From Tuctoria greenei (Eukaryota > Streptophyta > Magnoliopsida > Poales > Poaceae): a stretch of DNA of 64,000 nt. Every line of letters begins with the position of its first letter. Position 1 is the first letter of the stretch. A model generated the notes under the pieces. The model saw only the letters and a list, made by a program, of their open reading frames with translations, did no database searches and was not told where the DNA came from. Of the stretch, positions 43,476-54,966 are shown piece after piece. The stretch lies in NCBI GenBank assembly GCA_036927565.1, contig JAYESD010000003.1, forward strand, positions 97,759,591 through 97,823,590, given 5' to 3'. The position numbers and the translations under genes are program-made.

Positions 43476-45250
43476 AGGACGCTATACTTGCAGGAAAGCT
43501 GTTTTAGAAACATGATCAAACATCAGCTTACTCAGCTCTTAAAGCAACAGAATGACTACTGGAGACAATGTTATACAGAGCGTTGGGCCAGGTTTGGTGA
43601 TGAGCCAACAAAATTCTTCTTGGCTGCAGCAACAGAAAGATACAGGAGAAACAATATATCAGTCATTCAAGATGACCATGGAGTAGAGCTAATGGATCAT
43701 GGGCACAAAGCCTCAGCCCTCTGGAAGGAATTTTTGGAAAGGTTAGGGCAATCTGCACCGACTCAACAATGGCCACAAATTAACCATTGGGTGTTGCCTG
43801 GACAACATCTACATACATTATGCAACCCGGTCACCAGGGATGAAATTGATGCCACACTCAAAAACATGCCAACCGACAAAGCCCTAGGTCCAGATGGGTT
43901 CAACACAAAATTCTTTCAGGCATGCTGGCACATCATTAAGGAGGACATTTATCTGCTGTGCTCGGACTTCTTTAATGGCAACATCAGTATCTAGCCCCTG
44001 AACAATTCGTTGATCACTCTCATCCCGAAGATCAATAATCCCCACAGAGTTACAGATTACAAGCCCATATCACTGCTGAACTCCACTATCAAACTGATCA
44101 CTAAGATACTCTCAGTTAGACTGCAGGAAGTCATCCCAACCATTATCCACAAAAATCAATATGGTTTCATCAAAAAAAGAACCATCCAGGACTGCATGGC
44201 TTGGGTCTATGAGTACCTTTATCAATGCAAAAAAAAACAACACTGGTGTCATAGTACTCAAACTGGACTTCGAAAAAGCCTTTGACAAGGTGGAACATGA
44301 CTTCATTACACACATGCTGAGAGTTTTGGGTTTTCCTGAACAGTGGATGACATGGGTAATAGATATTCTATCTACTGCCACCTCTTCAGTTCTTCTCAAT
44401 GGAGTGCCAGGTAAGACTTTTCACTGCAGAAGAGGTGTTCGACAGGGGGACCCATTATCCCCCCTGCTATTTGTACTGGCAGCAGATCTTCTACAAATTT
44501 TAATCAATAAAGCAGTGGAGCTGGGACTTCTATCATTGCCTCTGCATCAAGAAATGAACGAGGACTTCCCGGTAGTACAATATGCAGATGACACTATTCT
44601 AATCCTCAAAGCCAACCAGAGAAAACTTTTCTTTCTGAAAAACTTACTACAATCCTTTGGGGGAGCTACAGGGCTGAGAGTGAACTGGGCAAAATCAAGC
44701 TTAACACCAATAAACACTGATGAAGAGGAGGCCACAATTCTAGCATCCACACTGGGTTGCACTATTGGCTCATTCCCATTTACTTACTTAGGTCTGCCGA
44801 TGAGCCTTGACAGACCCAAAGCAGATGCCTTTGAAGGGCTTGTCTTAAGGGTGCAAAAAACGCTAACTAGAGCAGCAACATGGTTATCAATGGCTGGTCG
44901 ATGCACACTTATCAACAACGTTCTGTCCGCCATCCCAATTTATGCGATGTGTACCATCAAATTGAGATAGTCAGTCATTAAAGCTATTGACAAAGCTAGA
45001 AAACAATGCTTATGGAGAGGCTCGGACATCGCTGGAAAAGGCCGGCCCCTGGTGGCCTGGAACCAAGTTACAACACCAAAGGAAAATGGAGGGATGGGTC
45101 TGAAAAGCCTCACTGCAATGAATGAAACCTTGCTCATGAAATTCCTCTGGAAAATCTATAACAAAGCAGACATCCCCTGGGTTCACCTCATCAACCAGCG
45201 CTATTGCAGCAATGGTAAACCCCACACGACACAAAAGGAAAAGGATCCTT
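43476..45250 (+). pseudogene. LINE ORF2: reverse transcriptase domain
   Basis: The same frame continues from 43476, with a TAG at 43992. The frame shifts near 44230 inside an A run. RT motifs are ALGPDGFNTKFFQ, LITLIPKINNPHRVTDYKPI, IVLKLDFEKAFDKVEH, GVRQGDPLSPLLFVLA and the intact catalytic QYADDTILI (about 44580). A TAG at 44968 (in TIKLR*SV) and a second shift near 45250 follow. Confidence 0.85.
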
Positions 45251-46115
45251 CTGGTGGAGGGATGTTGTGAGCCTATCTGATTCTTTTCTCAGGAATTTTA
45301 AAGTTAAAATTGCCACAGGGGACACAATTCGACTATGGCACGATCAGTGGGAAGATCACCTACTCAGAAGGGACATGCCCCGTTTATACTCCTTCGCAAA
45401 AAGAACCAACATCTCAATGGCCCAATACCTCAGCAACCCAGACCATGGCAATCACTTTTTTCAACCACTGTCGGAGGAAGCACTGTTGGAACTGGCCAAT
45501 CTGGAGGCCCTTCTGGAGGAAATTTCACACAGGGAAGCTTCACAGGATGAGTGGACTCCAATCGGGGGAATAAGAACTTTCAGCTCCAAGCTTATTTACA
45601 ACAACTATTACAAACACATCAACCCACCAACACCCTTTACATGGATTTGGGCCTCAAAGGTGCTAAAGAAAATAAATATCTTCATGTGGCTGATGTTTCG
45701 GGACCGGCTCAACTCATGCAACCTCCTGAAGAGAAAAAACATCACGATTGACGGGAACGACTACACCTGCGTACTCTGTGCTAACAATGTGGAGGAACTC
45801 ACGTACCATCTCTTCTTTAACTGCTCCTTCAGCATGGCATGCTGGAATGTCCTTGGGATTCACTGGGACCACGACATCCCCTTCTTTCATACCCTGCAAA
45901 AAGCCAAGCTCAGCTGGGGTCGTAGCGCCTTCATGGAAACCTTCTCCATAGCGGTCTGGGAGATCTGGATTGCTCATAACAATGTAATCTTCAGAAACTC
46001 TACTCCCTCTGTAAATGCTTGGAAACGATCCTTCATTGCTTCTACAAGGCTTCAGGCCTGCCGTTTTAAGCCGGAGGATAGGGCTAGTGTGCTCGTGTGG
46101 CTTCAGGGTTTGTAA
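45251..46115 (+). pseudogene. LINE ORF2: C-terminal zf-RVT region
   Basis: The frame from about 45255 to 46115 carries FTWIWASKVLKKINIFMWLM, NSCNLLKRKNI and CVLCANNVEELTYHLFFNC, the Cys/His zinc-binding module at the C-terminus of plant L1 ORF2. The stop at 46113 is the natural end. Confidence 0.8.
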
Positions 46116-46252
46116 AGGTTGTTCCTCCCTCTGGAACACCTACTCAAGCTCTATTGAGCTACTGTAAATCGCTATTTCCTTGTCTCTTTTAATATATATT
46201 TTATGGCTGCCGGGGTTCTCCCTTGTAGTTTTTCACCGGTCAAAAAAAACAT

Positions 46253-47784
46253 TGGATGCACTCAAAAAGGAAAAAGAGAAGAAAATGTGAAGAACTCAAA
46301 GAATTAAACTTGAGCGTTTAAATTCTTTGTGTCGAGTTTAGTCACTTAGATTTAGTGTGTTCAATGAGTCAAAGTGTTAGAATCTCCTAAGAGCTCATAG
46401 TCCAAGTTGGACTAGATTGAGAGATGAGTTGAAGCAGCCCTAGGGCTGGACTTGTTCGGGCTGGAATGCCAGACTAGTCCGGCCACATCGGACTGATCCG
46501 ATGTTAGGCGGACCAAATTGTTGCGTTTAAGTTTGGACATTCTCGTTAGGGGATGGACTAGTTTGTGGTAAGTGTGTATGTGTCCTTCTAGGACTAAGTC
46601 ATGAAGGACCGGACTAGTCGGCTTGGTAAGGCTAGTCCGTTTCAGTCCAGAAAATTAGTTCCTAACTGAGTTCGGACTAGTCCGTCTCTTGACAGACTAG
46701 TCCACTAAGGACTTGGAGATGGCTGCTGGGACTATGTCCAGGACGGCCAGACTTGTCCGCCCTCAGGGGCCGGACTAGTCCAGTGTGTCAGACTAGTCCA
46801 TTTTCAACCGGAACAAACTGTTCTGAGTGAGATCCGACTAGTCTATTGTTGGACTAACTCGTCCGTGGTTGGGTGACCGTATGAATTCAAAAGGTGGCAG
46901 GGGGCTTTGTGGTTGGTCAAGGATGACATCAATGGTCCCCATAGGCCGGACTAGTATGGGGTCAAAGGCCGGACTAGTCTGCACTTTTTCTGGTGGCAAC
47001 GGCTAAGTGTCGGGACCCCTATAGAAAGGGATCCCCTGGCCTCACAAGGCTCTCTCTTGAACCCTAGCACCGCCATAGCCTTCCTAGAGTCATCCTAGCC
47101 CTCTCTCAACCATTCTTGGAGTCTAAGAGTGATTCTTGAGGATTTGTGAGGATTGGAAGAGGAAAGAGAAGGGTTTGTTCAATCTTGAGCTCTTGGGTTG
47201 ATTCTCTCGGTTTGGCTGATTGACTTGAGTTCGTGTGGGTGTTGATATTCGATATTTTCATGTTGTAAACTTGTTGGAGCCTCAGGTTGTCAGTTGCCCC
47301 ATGGATTTGGTGATTACCCTTGTGATTTAGTGGAAGAATAGCCGACCTTCGTGGTGGCTAAGTGAGGAAAGGGTTGAGTGGAATCCTGCCTTTCATGGGC
47401 ATCCTCAACGTGGATGTAGGCTCCTTTGTGGGGTTGAACCACGGGATAAATGTTGTGTCTTGTGTCTTTGATTTGACTTCCTTGCTCTTTGCTAGATCAA
47501 GTTTGGGTTTCACGCGTTCTTAGCTTCAATCTCGTGATCTGCCTCTATCTAGTTGTTACTACCTCGTGCATACCATCTACTAGATTGCTAGGCTCATATA
47601 CTTTACATTTCATTGATTGAAGTACTTTAGATCACTTAAAAATATCACCTTTGATCAATTCTGTTATCCTGACCGGACTAGTCCATCCCCAGGCCAGACT
47701 AGTCCGCACTGTGTAATTTGATTAGCTTTTATTGAGTTAAATTTCAGGTTATCTGCCTATTCACCTCCCTTTAGGCAACTTTCA
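46253..47784 (+). repeat. 5' LTR of SIRE/Maximus-like copia element
   Basis: Starts TGGATGCACTC directly after the LINE poly-A and ends GCAACTTTCA, two bases before the primer-binding site; 1532 bp. Between 46450 and 46990, and near 47680, it carries many CGGACTAGTCCG-type palindromes (one perfect copy at 46673-46684). TATAGAAAG near 47020 is a weak TATA candidate. The matching 3' LTR is missing. Confidence 0.7.
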
Positions 47785-47786
47785 AT

Positions 47787-47799
47787 TGGTATCAGAGCC
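47787..47799 (+). other. Primer-binding site (initiator tRNA-Met), SIRE-like element
   Basis: TGGTATCAGAGCC is complementary to the 3' end of plant initiator tRNA-Met, placed two bases after the LTR end. Confidence 0.9.
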
Positions 47800-47834
47800 T
47801 AACTCTCCCAAAAGCTTAACCGCTTGGAGAGGAG

Positions 47835-49436
47835 ATGGGGGAAAATGGTGAGAAGGAGATGCCGATCGTCGACACCACCAGCACCGGCGAGAACAACCAC
47901 AATGGTGAACCATGATTCAACTCTTCGCACAACAAGACCAGCGACACCACCAAAAGAAAGTCAAAACCTCCACCCTTCGATGGTGAAACCGAAGATGAAG
48001 ATGAAGATGAAGAAGTGAAGCGCCTTGCGGATCTTCTTCAAAAAGCAATAGATGAGGCCAAGAGAAGGAGAAGACTTGAGAAGGAGAAGAAGCTCAAGAA
48101 GCCTGAGGAGGATTACACGCGATATCCTTTTAACTGTGAGCACCTCAATTCTCATTCAAACTATCTCTCTATTCATATGGGTAAAGCTCCACACTTTGAT
48201 GGGACTAACTACACCATGTGGAAGCACAACATGAAGTTGCATCTTATTTCTCTCAATCCTATACATTGGCATGTTGTTTGCACAGGTGTAGATATCCCCA
48301 TGGATGATGAAGAGTTGACTCCAGAATAAGAAAAACTTATTCACCGCAATGCACAAGCGGTGGCCGTGCTCAACTCAGCCTTGAACCAAGAAGAATTCAA
48401 CAAAGTGGATGGGTTGGAGGAAGCCAAGGAAATTTGGGACACTCTCAAGATTGCTCATGAAGGCAATCGGTCTGTGAGGGAAGCTAAGATTGAGATGATC
48501 GAGGGGGAGCTTGGAAGATTCATCATGGTAGAAGGCGAGACCCCTCAAGAGATGTACAACTGACTCATGACTCTCATCAATAGAAGTTGGGCGTACGGAT
48601 GCAAGAAGTGGACTGACCATGAAGTAGTCAAGAGAATGATTAGAGCCTTCATGCCTCACAATGTGACGCTTTGCACTCTCATCCGCGAGAGTCCCAACTT
48701 TCACAAGATGACTCCGGATGAGGTGCTTGGCAAGATCATCAATCACAAGATGATGGAGATGGAAGCACGCCATGTCAATGACCTTGCCAAGAGCATATCC
48801 TGCAAGAAGAAAGGCATTGCTCTCAAAGCCTCACCCAAGTCCAAAGGCAAGAAGGTGCAAGCTTCAAGCAATGATGAAGAAAGTGAAGAGGAGGAAAGCA
48901 CCGATATGGATGAAGAGGAAATGGCCTTCTTCATCAAAAGATTCAAGAGAATGATGAGGAAGAGAAGAGGTTCAAACTATGAGAGCAAGGACAAGGACAA
49001 GAGCAAGTCAAGACCAAGGAGAGCGTGCTACAACTGTGGTGAGTATGGGCACTTCATTGTTAATTGCCCATACGAAAAGGAAGATGACAAGAAGATGAAG
49101 AACAAGGATGAGATGCCTCAAGAAAGGAAGATGTTCAAGAAGAAGAAATCACATGGGCACGCACATGTTGGCAAGGAGTGGCACTCCAACAATGAGTCAT
49201 CCTTCGATGATGAAGTGGGAGTGGCAACCGTCGCCATCAAGAAGCCAACAATGAAGAAGACACTTCTACCAAACAAGGGAGAGTGGAAAAGCTCAATCCA
49301 CACTTGTATTATGGCCAAGGAAGGAAAAAGAAAGGTTAAATCTAAACTCTCTTTGTGTTCCATTAAAGATGAGGATTTTGATAGTGATAGTGAGAATGAA
49401 TATATGTTTGAAGGCTTGAGAAAGTGCTATCATTAA
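47835..49436 (+). pseudogene. gag: SIRE-like copia gag
   Basis: One frame from the ATG at 47835 (MGENGEKEMPIV) to a TAA at 49434, interrupted by stops near 47916 (TGA), at 48327 (TAA) and 48564 (TGA). Key parts are APHFDGTNYTMWKHNMKLHL, AKEIWDTLKIAHEGNRSVRE and EEMAFFIKRFKRMM, then a CCHC knuckle CYNCGEYGHFIVNC near 49030. The tail is Lys-rich. Length of about 530 codons suits this lineage. Confidence 0.85.
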
Positions 49437-49437
49437 A

Positions 49438-50256
49438 ATGAAAAAGATGTCCAATGAGATTTTAGACAAGGAAGAGCTTCTCGAGGAACAAGATGAATTG
49501 CTTGTCAATGAGAAGCAAAAGAATCTTAACCTTAAGAGGCTCCTCGGGCTTGAGAAGGAAAAGAACAAGGCGCTTGAACTTGAACTTGCCAAATGCAAGG
49601 AGGCTTCCTCAAGCCTTAAGTGTTTAAATGTTGTGCTCCAAGATGAACTTGTGATCTTGAACAAGGCTCACAAGAGTCTTGAGGCACAATCCACAACTCT
49701 CAATTCAAGTGTCCCTTCTTCTTCTTCAACAAGCTCAAACTTGCTTAAAACAGATTTGAACACTAAAACTTGCAAGTGTGCTAACCTTGAACTTGATCTA
49801 AAGAATGAGCTTAATTTGGCAAAGAGCAAGAGCACACCTAAAGGTGGCATCTTTGATAAGGAGAAGATCAAGTATGCACGTAGTGCATACTCGATCACAA
49901 GATCTCCCTTGATCAAAGATGGTCTTGGCTATTCAAGAGAAGGAAAGCAAAATGCTAGAATTCTCAAGAATAACAAGATGCAATATGATATTGCCAAAGA
50001 AGGTTTATTTCAAGTCAAGAATGAATATCATGCATCTAAATATAATGAGATAATGAAACTTGAAAAAGATGGTCAAAATGCTAGAAATGTCAGTTTAACC
50101 ATGTTTCATGACTTTGATGCATCTTATGTGCTTATGAGAAACAAATTTGGCTATACTTATGCTAAATATGTTGGGCCACACTGCAAGAGCTCAAAGCCTT
50201 GTGTGTGGGTGCCCAAATGCCTTGTGACTAACCTCAACGGACCCAACCAAGCTTGA
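49438..50256 (+). pseudogene. SIRE-like inter-domain coiled-coil segment
   Basis: 272 codons open, in a different frame from gag. The coiled-coil-rich segment (EILDKEELLEEQDELLVNEK; LLGLEKEKNKALELELAKCK) and a Cys-containing tail (ANLELDLKNEL...) are typical of the stretch between gag and protease in SIRE/Maximus elements. It ends in TGA at 50254. Confidence 0.6.
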
Positions 50257-50275
50257 GTATCTAAAACCAAAGCCT

Positions 50276-51960
50276 AAACTTGTCTTCTAGGCTTACACCT
50301 CTGGCGGTTCAAAGTGGGTGCTAGATAGTGGTTGCACCAATCATATGACCAGAGCGAGAAGAATTTTTGTGGATTATGAAGAAAATGAAGACCCAAGTCA
50401 AAGTATTTACTTTGGCATCAATAGTCATGGTAAGGTACTAGGTATGGGTAAGATCTCTATTTCTCCACAACACACCATCTCTCAAGTCTTGCATGTTGAG
50501 TCGTTGGATTATAATCCATTATCCATTTCCCAATTATGTGAAAAGGGATATAATTGCTTGTTTTCTAATGAGGGCGTGGTTGTCACTAGAAGGATAGATA
50601 ACTCGATTGCCTTCAAGGGTGTGCTCAAGGAAAAGCTTTATCTCGTGGAATTTACCGCGGATAAAACTCAACTTGACACACGCTTGATTGTAAAGACCAA
50701 CACGGGTTGGTTGTGGCACCGCAGGCTAGCCCATGTTGGTATGAGAAATCTTCATAAACTTCCAAAAGGCAATCATGTGCGAGGTCTTAAGAATGTTGAT
50801 TTTGAGAAAGATAGGCCTTGTAGCTTGTGTCAAGCCGGGAAACAAGTCGGAGCAACTCATCCCGTCAAGAATGTGATGACGACAACAAGACCATTGGAGA
50901 TGCTGCACATGGACCTTTTTGGTCCCATTGCTTACATAAGCATTGGCGGTAACAAATATGGCTTAGTTATTGTTGATGACTTTTCTCGCTTCACTTTGGG
51001 TGTTTTTCTTGCATGACAAAGGTGAAACACAAGGTGTCCTCAAGAGTTTCTTGAGTAGAACTCAAAATGAGTCTCCTTGAGAATCAAGAAGATATGAAGC
51101 AACACTGGCACCAAATTCAAGAACACTCAAGTTGAAGAGTACTTGGACGAGGAGGGCATCAAGCATGAGGTTTCGGCACCCTACTCACCCGAACAAAATG
51201 GGGTGGCCGAAAGGAAGAACCAAACTCTAATAGAGATGTCAAAGACCATGCTTGATGAGTACAAGACTTCCAATAGGTTTTGGGCAGAAGTGGTAAACAC
51301 ATCTTGCCATGCCACAAACCGTCTCTACCTCCATCGCCTATTGAAGAAGACTCCATATGAACTTCCAACGCATAAAAACCAAACATCTCCTACTTTAGAG
51401 TCATTGGTAGCAAATGTTATGTTCTCAACAAGAAACCTAGAATTTTGAAGTTCGGTCTGAAATCTGATGAGGGTTTCTTGCTTGGTTATAACTCAAACAC
51501 CTACTCCTATCATGTCTTCAACAAAACCTCCGGTTGTGTGGAAATCACACGTGACGTGGTGTTTGATGAAACTAAGGGCTCCCAAGTGGAGCAAGTTGAT
51601 CAATTTGTGCTAGATGAAGAAGAGGCACCATGTGTTGCATTGAGAAGGATGGCACTTGGTGATGTAAGACCTCAAGAGCAACAAGGCCCAAGTGACCCAA
51701 CTCCATCACAAGAGGTGCCCCAAGCACAAGATCAAGTCAAGATTCCCAAGATCAACAACCTAATCAAGATTACCATGATCAAGGAATTGAAGATCAAGAT
51801 GGTGGCAATGGTCAAGGGGGATACTATGAAGATGAAGGAGATGAAGAAGTTTACTCAAGACCAAGTGTACCACACCCAAGAGTTCATCAATGTGTTCAAC
51901 AACATCATCCCGTTGACAACATACTTGGAGACATCTCCAAGGGGGTAATGACTCGATCTC
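50276..51960 (+). pseudogene. pol: SIRE-like copia protease-integrase
   Basis: Protease motif WVLDSGCTNHMTRA near 50309. Pre-integrase zinc region WLWHRRLAHVGMRNL with CSLCQAGKQ (50710-50840). Integrase start MLHMDLFGPIAY...VDDFSRF. The frame breaks near 51015 and again before 51143; the core continues APYSPEQNGVAERKNQTLIE and KTPYELPTHKNQ. The C-terminal segment SDEGFLLGYNSNTYSYHVFN (51445-51948) starts a spacer that is duplicated at 53414-54023. Confidence 0.85.
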
Positions 51961-53413
51961 GTATGGCTAACTTTTGCGGTCACTACTCTTTTGTGTCCTC
52001 CTTATAGCCATTTAAGGTTGAAGATGCCCTATGAGATCCGGATTGGGTAATATCCATGCAAGAGGAGCTCAACAACTTCAAGAGGAACAAGGTATGGGAG
52101 CTCGTGAGAAGACCTAATGCCAATGTGGTAGGAACCAAGTTGGCCTTCCGCAACAAGCAAGATGAGCATGGCGTGGTAACAAGAAACAAAGCTAGACTCG
52201 TAGCCAAAGGATACTCTCAAGTTGAAGGTTTGGATTTTGATGAAACTTTTGCTCCCGTAGCTAGGCTTGAATCTATTCACATATTATTGGCCTATGCTAC
52301 TCACAACAATTTCAAGTTGTTTAAAATGGACGTGAAAAATGCCTTCCTCAATGGAGCAATCAAGGTGGAGGTGTATGTGGAGCAACCGCCCGGCTTCGAG
52401 GATGACAAGTATCCTAACCATGTCTTTAAGCTTCATAAAGCTCTCTACGGCCTCAATAAAGCTCTTAGAGCTTGGTATGAGTGTCTTAGGGACTTTCTCA
52501 TTGATAATGGTTTTAAGATAGGAAAGGCGATTATACACTTTACCAAGAACATGGATGATGACTTATTTGTATGCCAAATTTATGTTGATGACATAATATT
52601 CGTTCCACTAATCAATCTTTTTGTCCAGAGTTTAGCAAAATCATGACGGAGAGATTTGAGATGTCAATGATGGAGGAGTTGAAGTTATTTTTAGATTTCC
52701 AAGTTAAACAACTCAAGGAAGGTACCTTCATATGTTAAACCAAGTATACTCAAGACATTCTCAATAAGTTTGACATGGAGAAGGCTACGCCCATCAAGAT
52801 GCTAATGGCGACGAATGGACATCTCGATCTCAACCAAGACAACCCTATCATCAACCAAAAGGTATACCGCTCCATGATTGGATCACTTCTTTACCTTTGT
52901 GCATCTAGGCCCGATATTATTTTAAGTGTATGCATGTGTGCAAGTATTCAAGCCGCTCCAAAGGAGTGTCACTTGACACCCGTAAAGAGAATCTTGCGCT
53001 ATTTAGTTCATACAGCTAACGTAGGGTTGTGGTATCTGAAAGGGTCCAAGTTTAACCTCATCGGATACTCCGATGCGGATTATGCTGGATGCAAAGTGGA
53101 TAGGAAGAGTACCTCTGGGACTTGCCAATTCTTGGGTAGGTCCCTAGTGTCATGGTCATCCAAGAAACAAAATTCCATTGCCCTATCACAAGCCAAAGCG
53201 GAGTATGTCGCAGCCGGAAGTTGTTGTGCACAACTTCTTTGGATGCAACAAACTCTAAGGGACTATGGTCTCAATATGAACCATATTCTGCTCCTATGCG
53301 ACAATGAGAGTGCCATCAAGATTGCCCATAACCTCGTTGAACACTCTAGAACCAAACACATTGACATTCAAAACCATTTCTTGAGAGACCATTCTATGAA
53401 GGGGGGACATTGT
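51961..53413 (+). pseudogene. pol: SIRE-like copia RT-RNase H
   Basis: RT from about 52029 (EELNNFKRNKVWELV), KARLVAKGYSQVEGLDFDET, KMDVKNAFLNGAIKVEVYVE and an intact YVDDIIF near 52590. The frame breaks near 52640. RNase H is at 52775-53400 with YADYAGCKVDRKS-like text, SKKQNSIALSQAKAEYVAAG and SRTKHIDIQNHFLRDH. A purine tract GAAGGGGGGACAT at 53398-53410 ends the element where a 3' LTR should start. Confidence 0.85.
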
Positions 53414-54023
53414 CAAGAAACCTAGAATTTTGATGTTCGGTCCGAAATCTGATGAGGGTTTCTTGCTTGGTTATAACTCAAACACCTATGCCTATCGTGT
53501 CTTCAACAAAACCTTCGGTTGTGTGGAAATCGCACGTGACGTGGTGTTTGATGAAACTAATGGCTCCCAAGTGGAGCAAGTTGATCAATGTGTGCTAGAT
53601 GAAGAAGAGGCACCATGTGTTGCATTGAGAAGGATGACACTTGGTGATGTAAGACCTCAAGAGCAACAAGGCCCAAGTAACCCAACTCCATCACAAGAGG
53701 TGCCCCAAGCACAAGATCAATTCAAGATTCCCAAGATCAACAACCTAATCAAGATTACCATGATCAAGGAATTGAAGATCAAGATGGTGGCAATGGTCAA
53801 GGGGGAGACTATGAAGATGAAGGAGATGAAGAAGTTGACTCAAGACCAAGTGTACCACACCCAAGAGTTCATCAATGTGTTCAACAGCATCATCCCGTTG
53901 ACAACATACTTGGAGACATCTCCAAGGGGGTAATGACTCGATCTCGTATGGCTAACTTTTGCGGTCACTACTCTTTTGTGTCCTCCTTAGAACCATTTAA
54001 GGTTGAAGATGCCCTACGAGATC
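53414..54023 (+). repeat. Second copy of the integrase/RT spacer replacing the 3' LTR
   Basis: 610 bp from CAAGAAACCTAGAATTTTGA to CCCTACGAGATC, the same length as 51429-52038 and with few substitutions (Ser-Tyr-His becomes Ala-Tyr-Arg in the YSYHV stretch). The open frame is 53430-53933. It joins the purine tract through the shared string CAAGAAACC. Confidence 0.9.
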
Positions 54024-54190
54024 TAGATCTGTTGTGCCTTTTGATGAATCTCAATATTTGCTTGACTACGCTATAATGTTCAGCAGTGGGCGCATGCAAG
54101 AACTGACAAACTTTGTTAATGACAAAGGAAATATCAGGTCTTGTCATTGAAAGATATTGCAATGCACCCACCACACTGTGGGGACCAGGG
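54024..54190 (-). pseudogene. Copia RNase H-proximal fragment, second family
   Basis: On the minus strand it reads MVGALQYLSMTRPDISFVIN, then KVCQFLHAPTAEHYSVVKQI and LRFIK, the segment between RT and RNase H in copia elements of a family other than SIRE. Only about 50 codons remain. Confidence 0.75.
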
Positions 54191-54966
54191 TCCCGTCATT
54201 CTAGGGATCACATTGCGTGGTGCCGTACAATGAGACATCCAACAACACACATGAAAAGCAACACAAAATAACCAACACAAATCTTTCACAAGATAGTATT
54301 GTTTGCAAAATAATATACAACGCAGTGGAATATACATACTCATACTCTCAACTAACTATGCAAAAGAGAAATCGTCCATGCCCTCAGACGCTTCTCACTA
54401 GCAACACGAAGATGACACTGCAGCGGCAAAGTTATCTCGTGACAGATACATTTTGACAAGCTCGTGGTCTCACGGAGAACCACAACATAAGTATAAATCA
54501 AATCTGCAAGAACCACAATATAGCAACTGTGAGCACAAGGCTCAGCAAGACTTAACCGTCTCACCTAAAGCATGAAACTCTACATGCTGGAAACTTTAAA
54601 GACTGGAAAGCTGAATTTGCAAAAATGAACTCCCTAATAGAAAATCCTGATTGTCAGTTCTAAAGTAGCATACGCAATCCATGAGCATAGCATCATTGTG
54701 AATTCCACAATCAAACAAAAAACGCTTCATCCACGATGATACCCGCTCAAAGTTGCATAAGTTCCATTCAAGTTAAATGTGGGAATGGTAAATTTAATTA
54801 TGCTATCCCTAATAGCCAAGGTTTCAATACAAATTATATTCATCACAACATATTCATAAACTTCCCACTACACTTTATTACTACGTCAGGACTCAGTGAT
54901 CAAGTATGCTCAATCCATAACTGCGAGTGACGATGATTCAAATAAAAAACACCCACACTGCACGAC
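54191..54966. other. Unassigned AT-rich stretch
   Basis: Begins near TGGGGACCAGGGTCCCGTCA, which contains the small palindrome GGGACC-A-GGGTCCC. No protein, LTR partner or tandem repeat was recognised. It ends at the start of LTR B. Confidence 0.4.

Larger units (their letters stand above)
42481..46249 (+). mobile_element. L1-type LINE, 5'-truncated, with poly-A tail
   Basis: Carries ORF2 only (endonuclease, RT and C-terminal zf-RVT region), with no ORF1 upstream, so it is probably 5'-truncated. The 3' end is a T-rich untranslated region and eight A residues at 46242-46249. The SIRE-like LTR begins three bases later, so no target-site duplication could be identified. Confidence 0.75.

Noticed and set aside
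54191..54966. Possible LTR between the copia fragment and LTR B
   Set aside because: TG-like start and GGGACC palindrome noted, but no partner copy, TATA or primer site was found.
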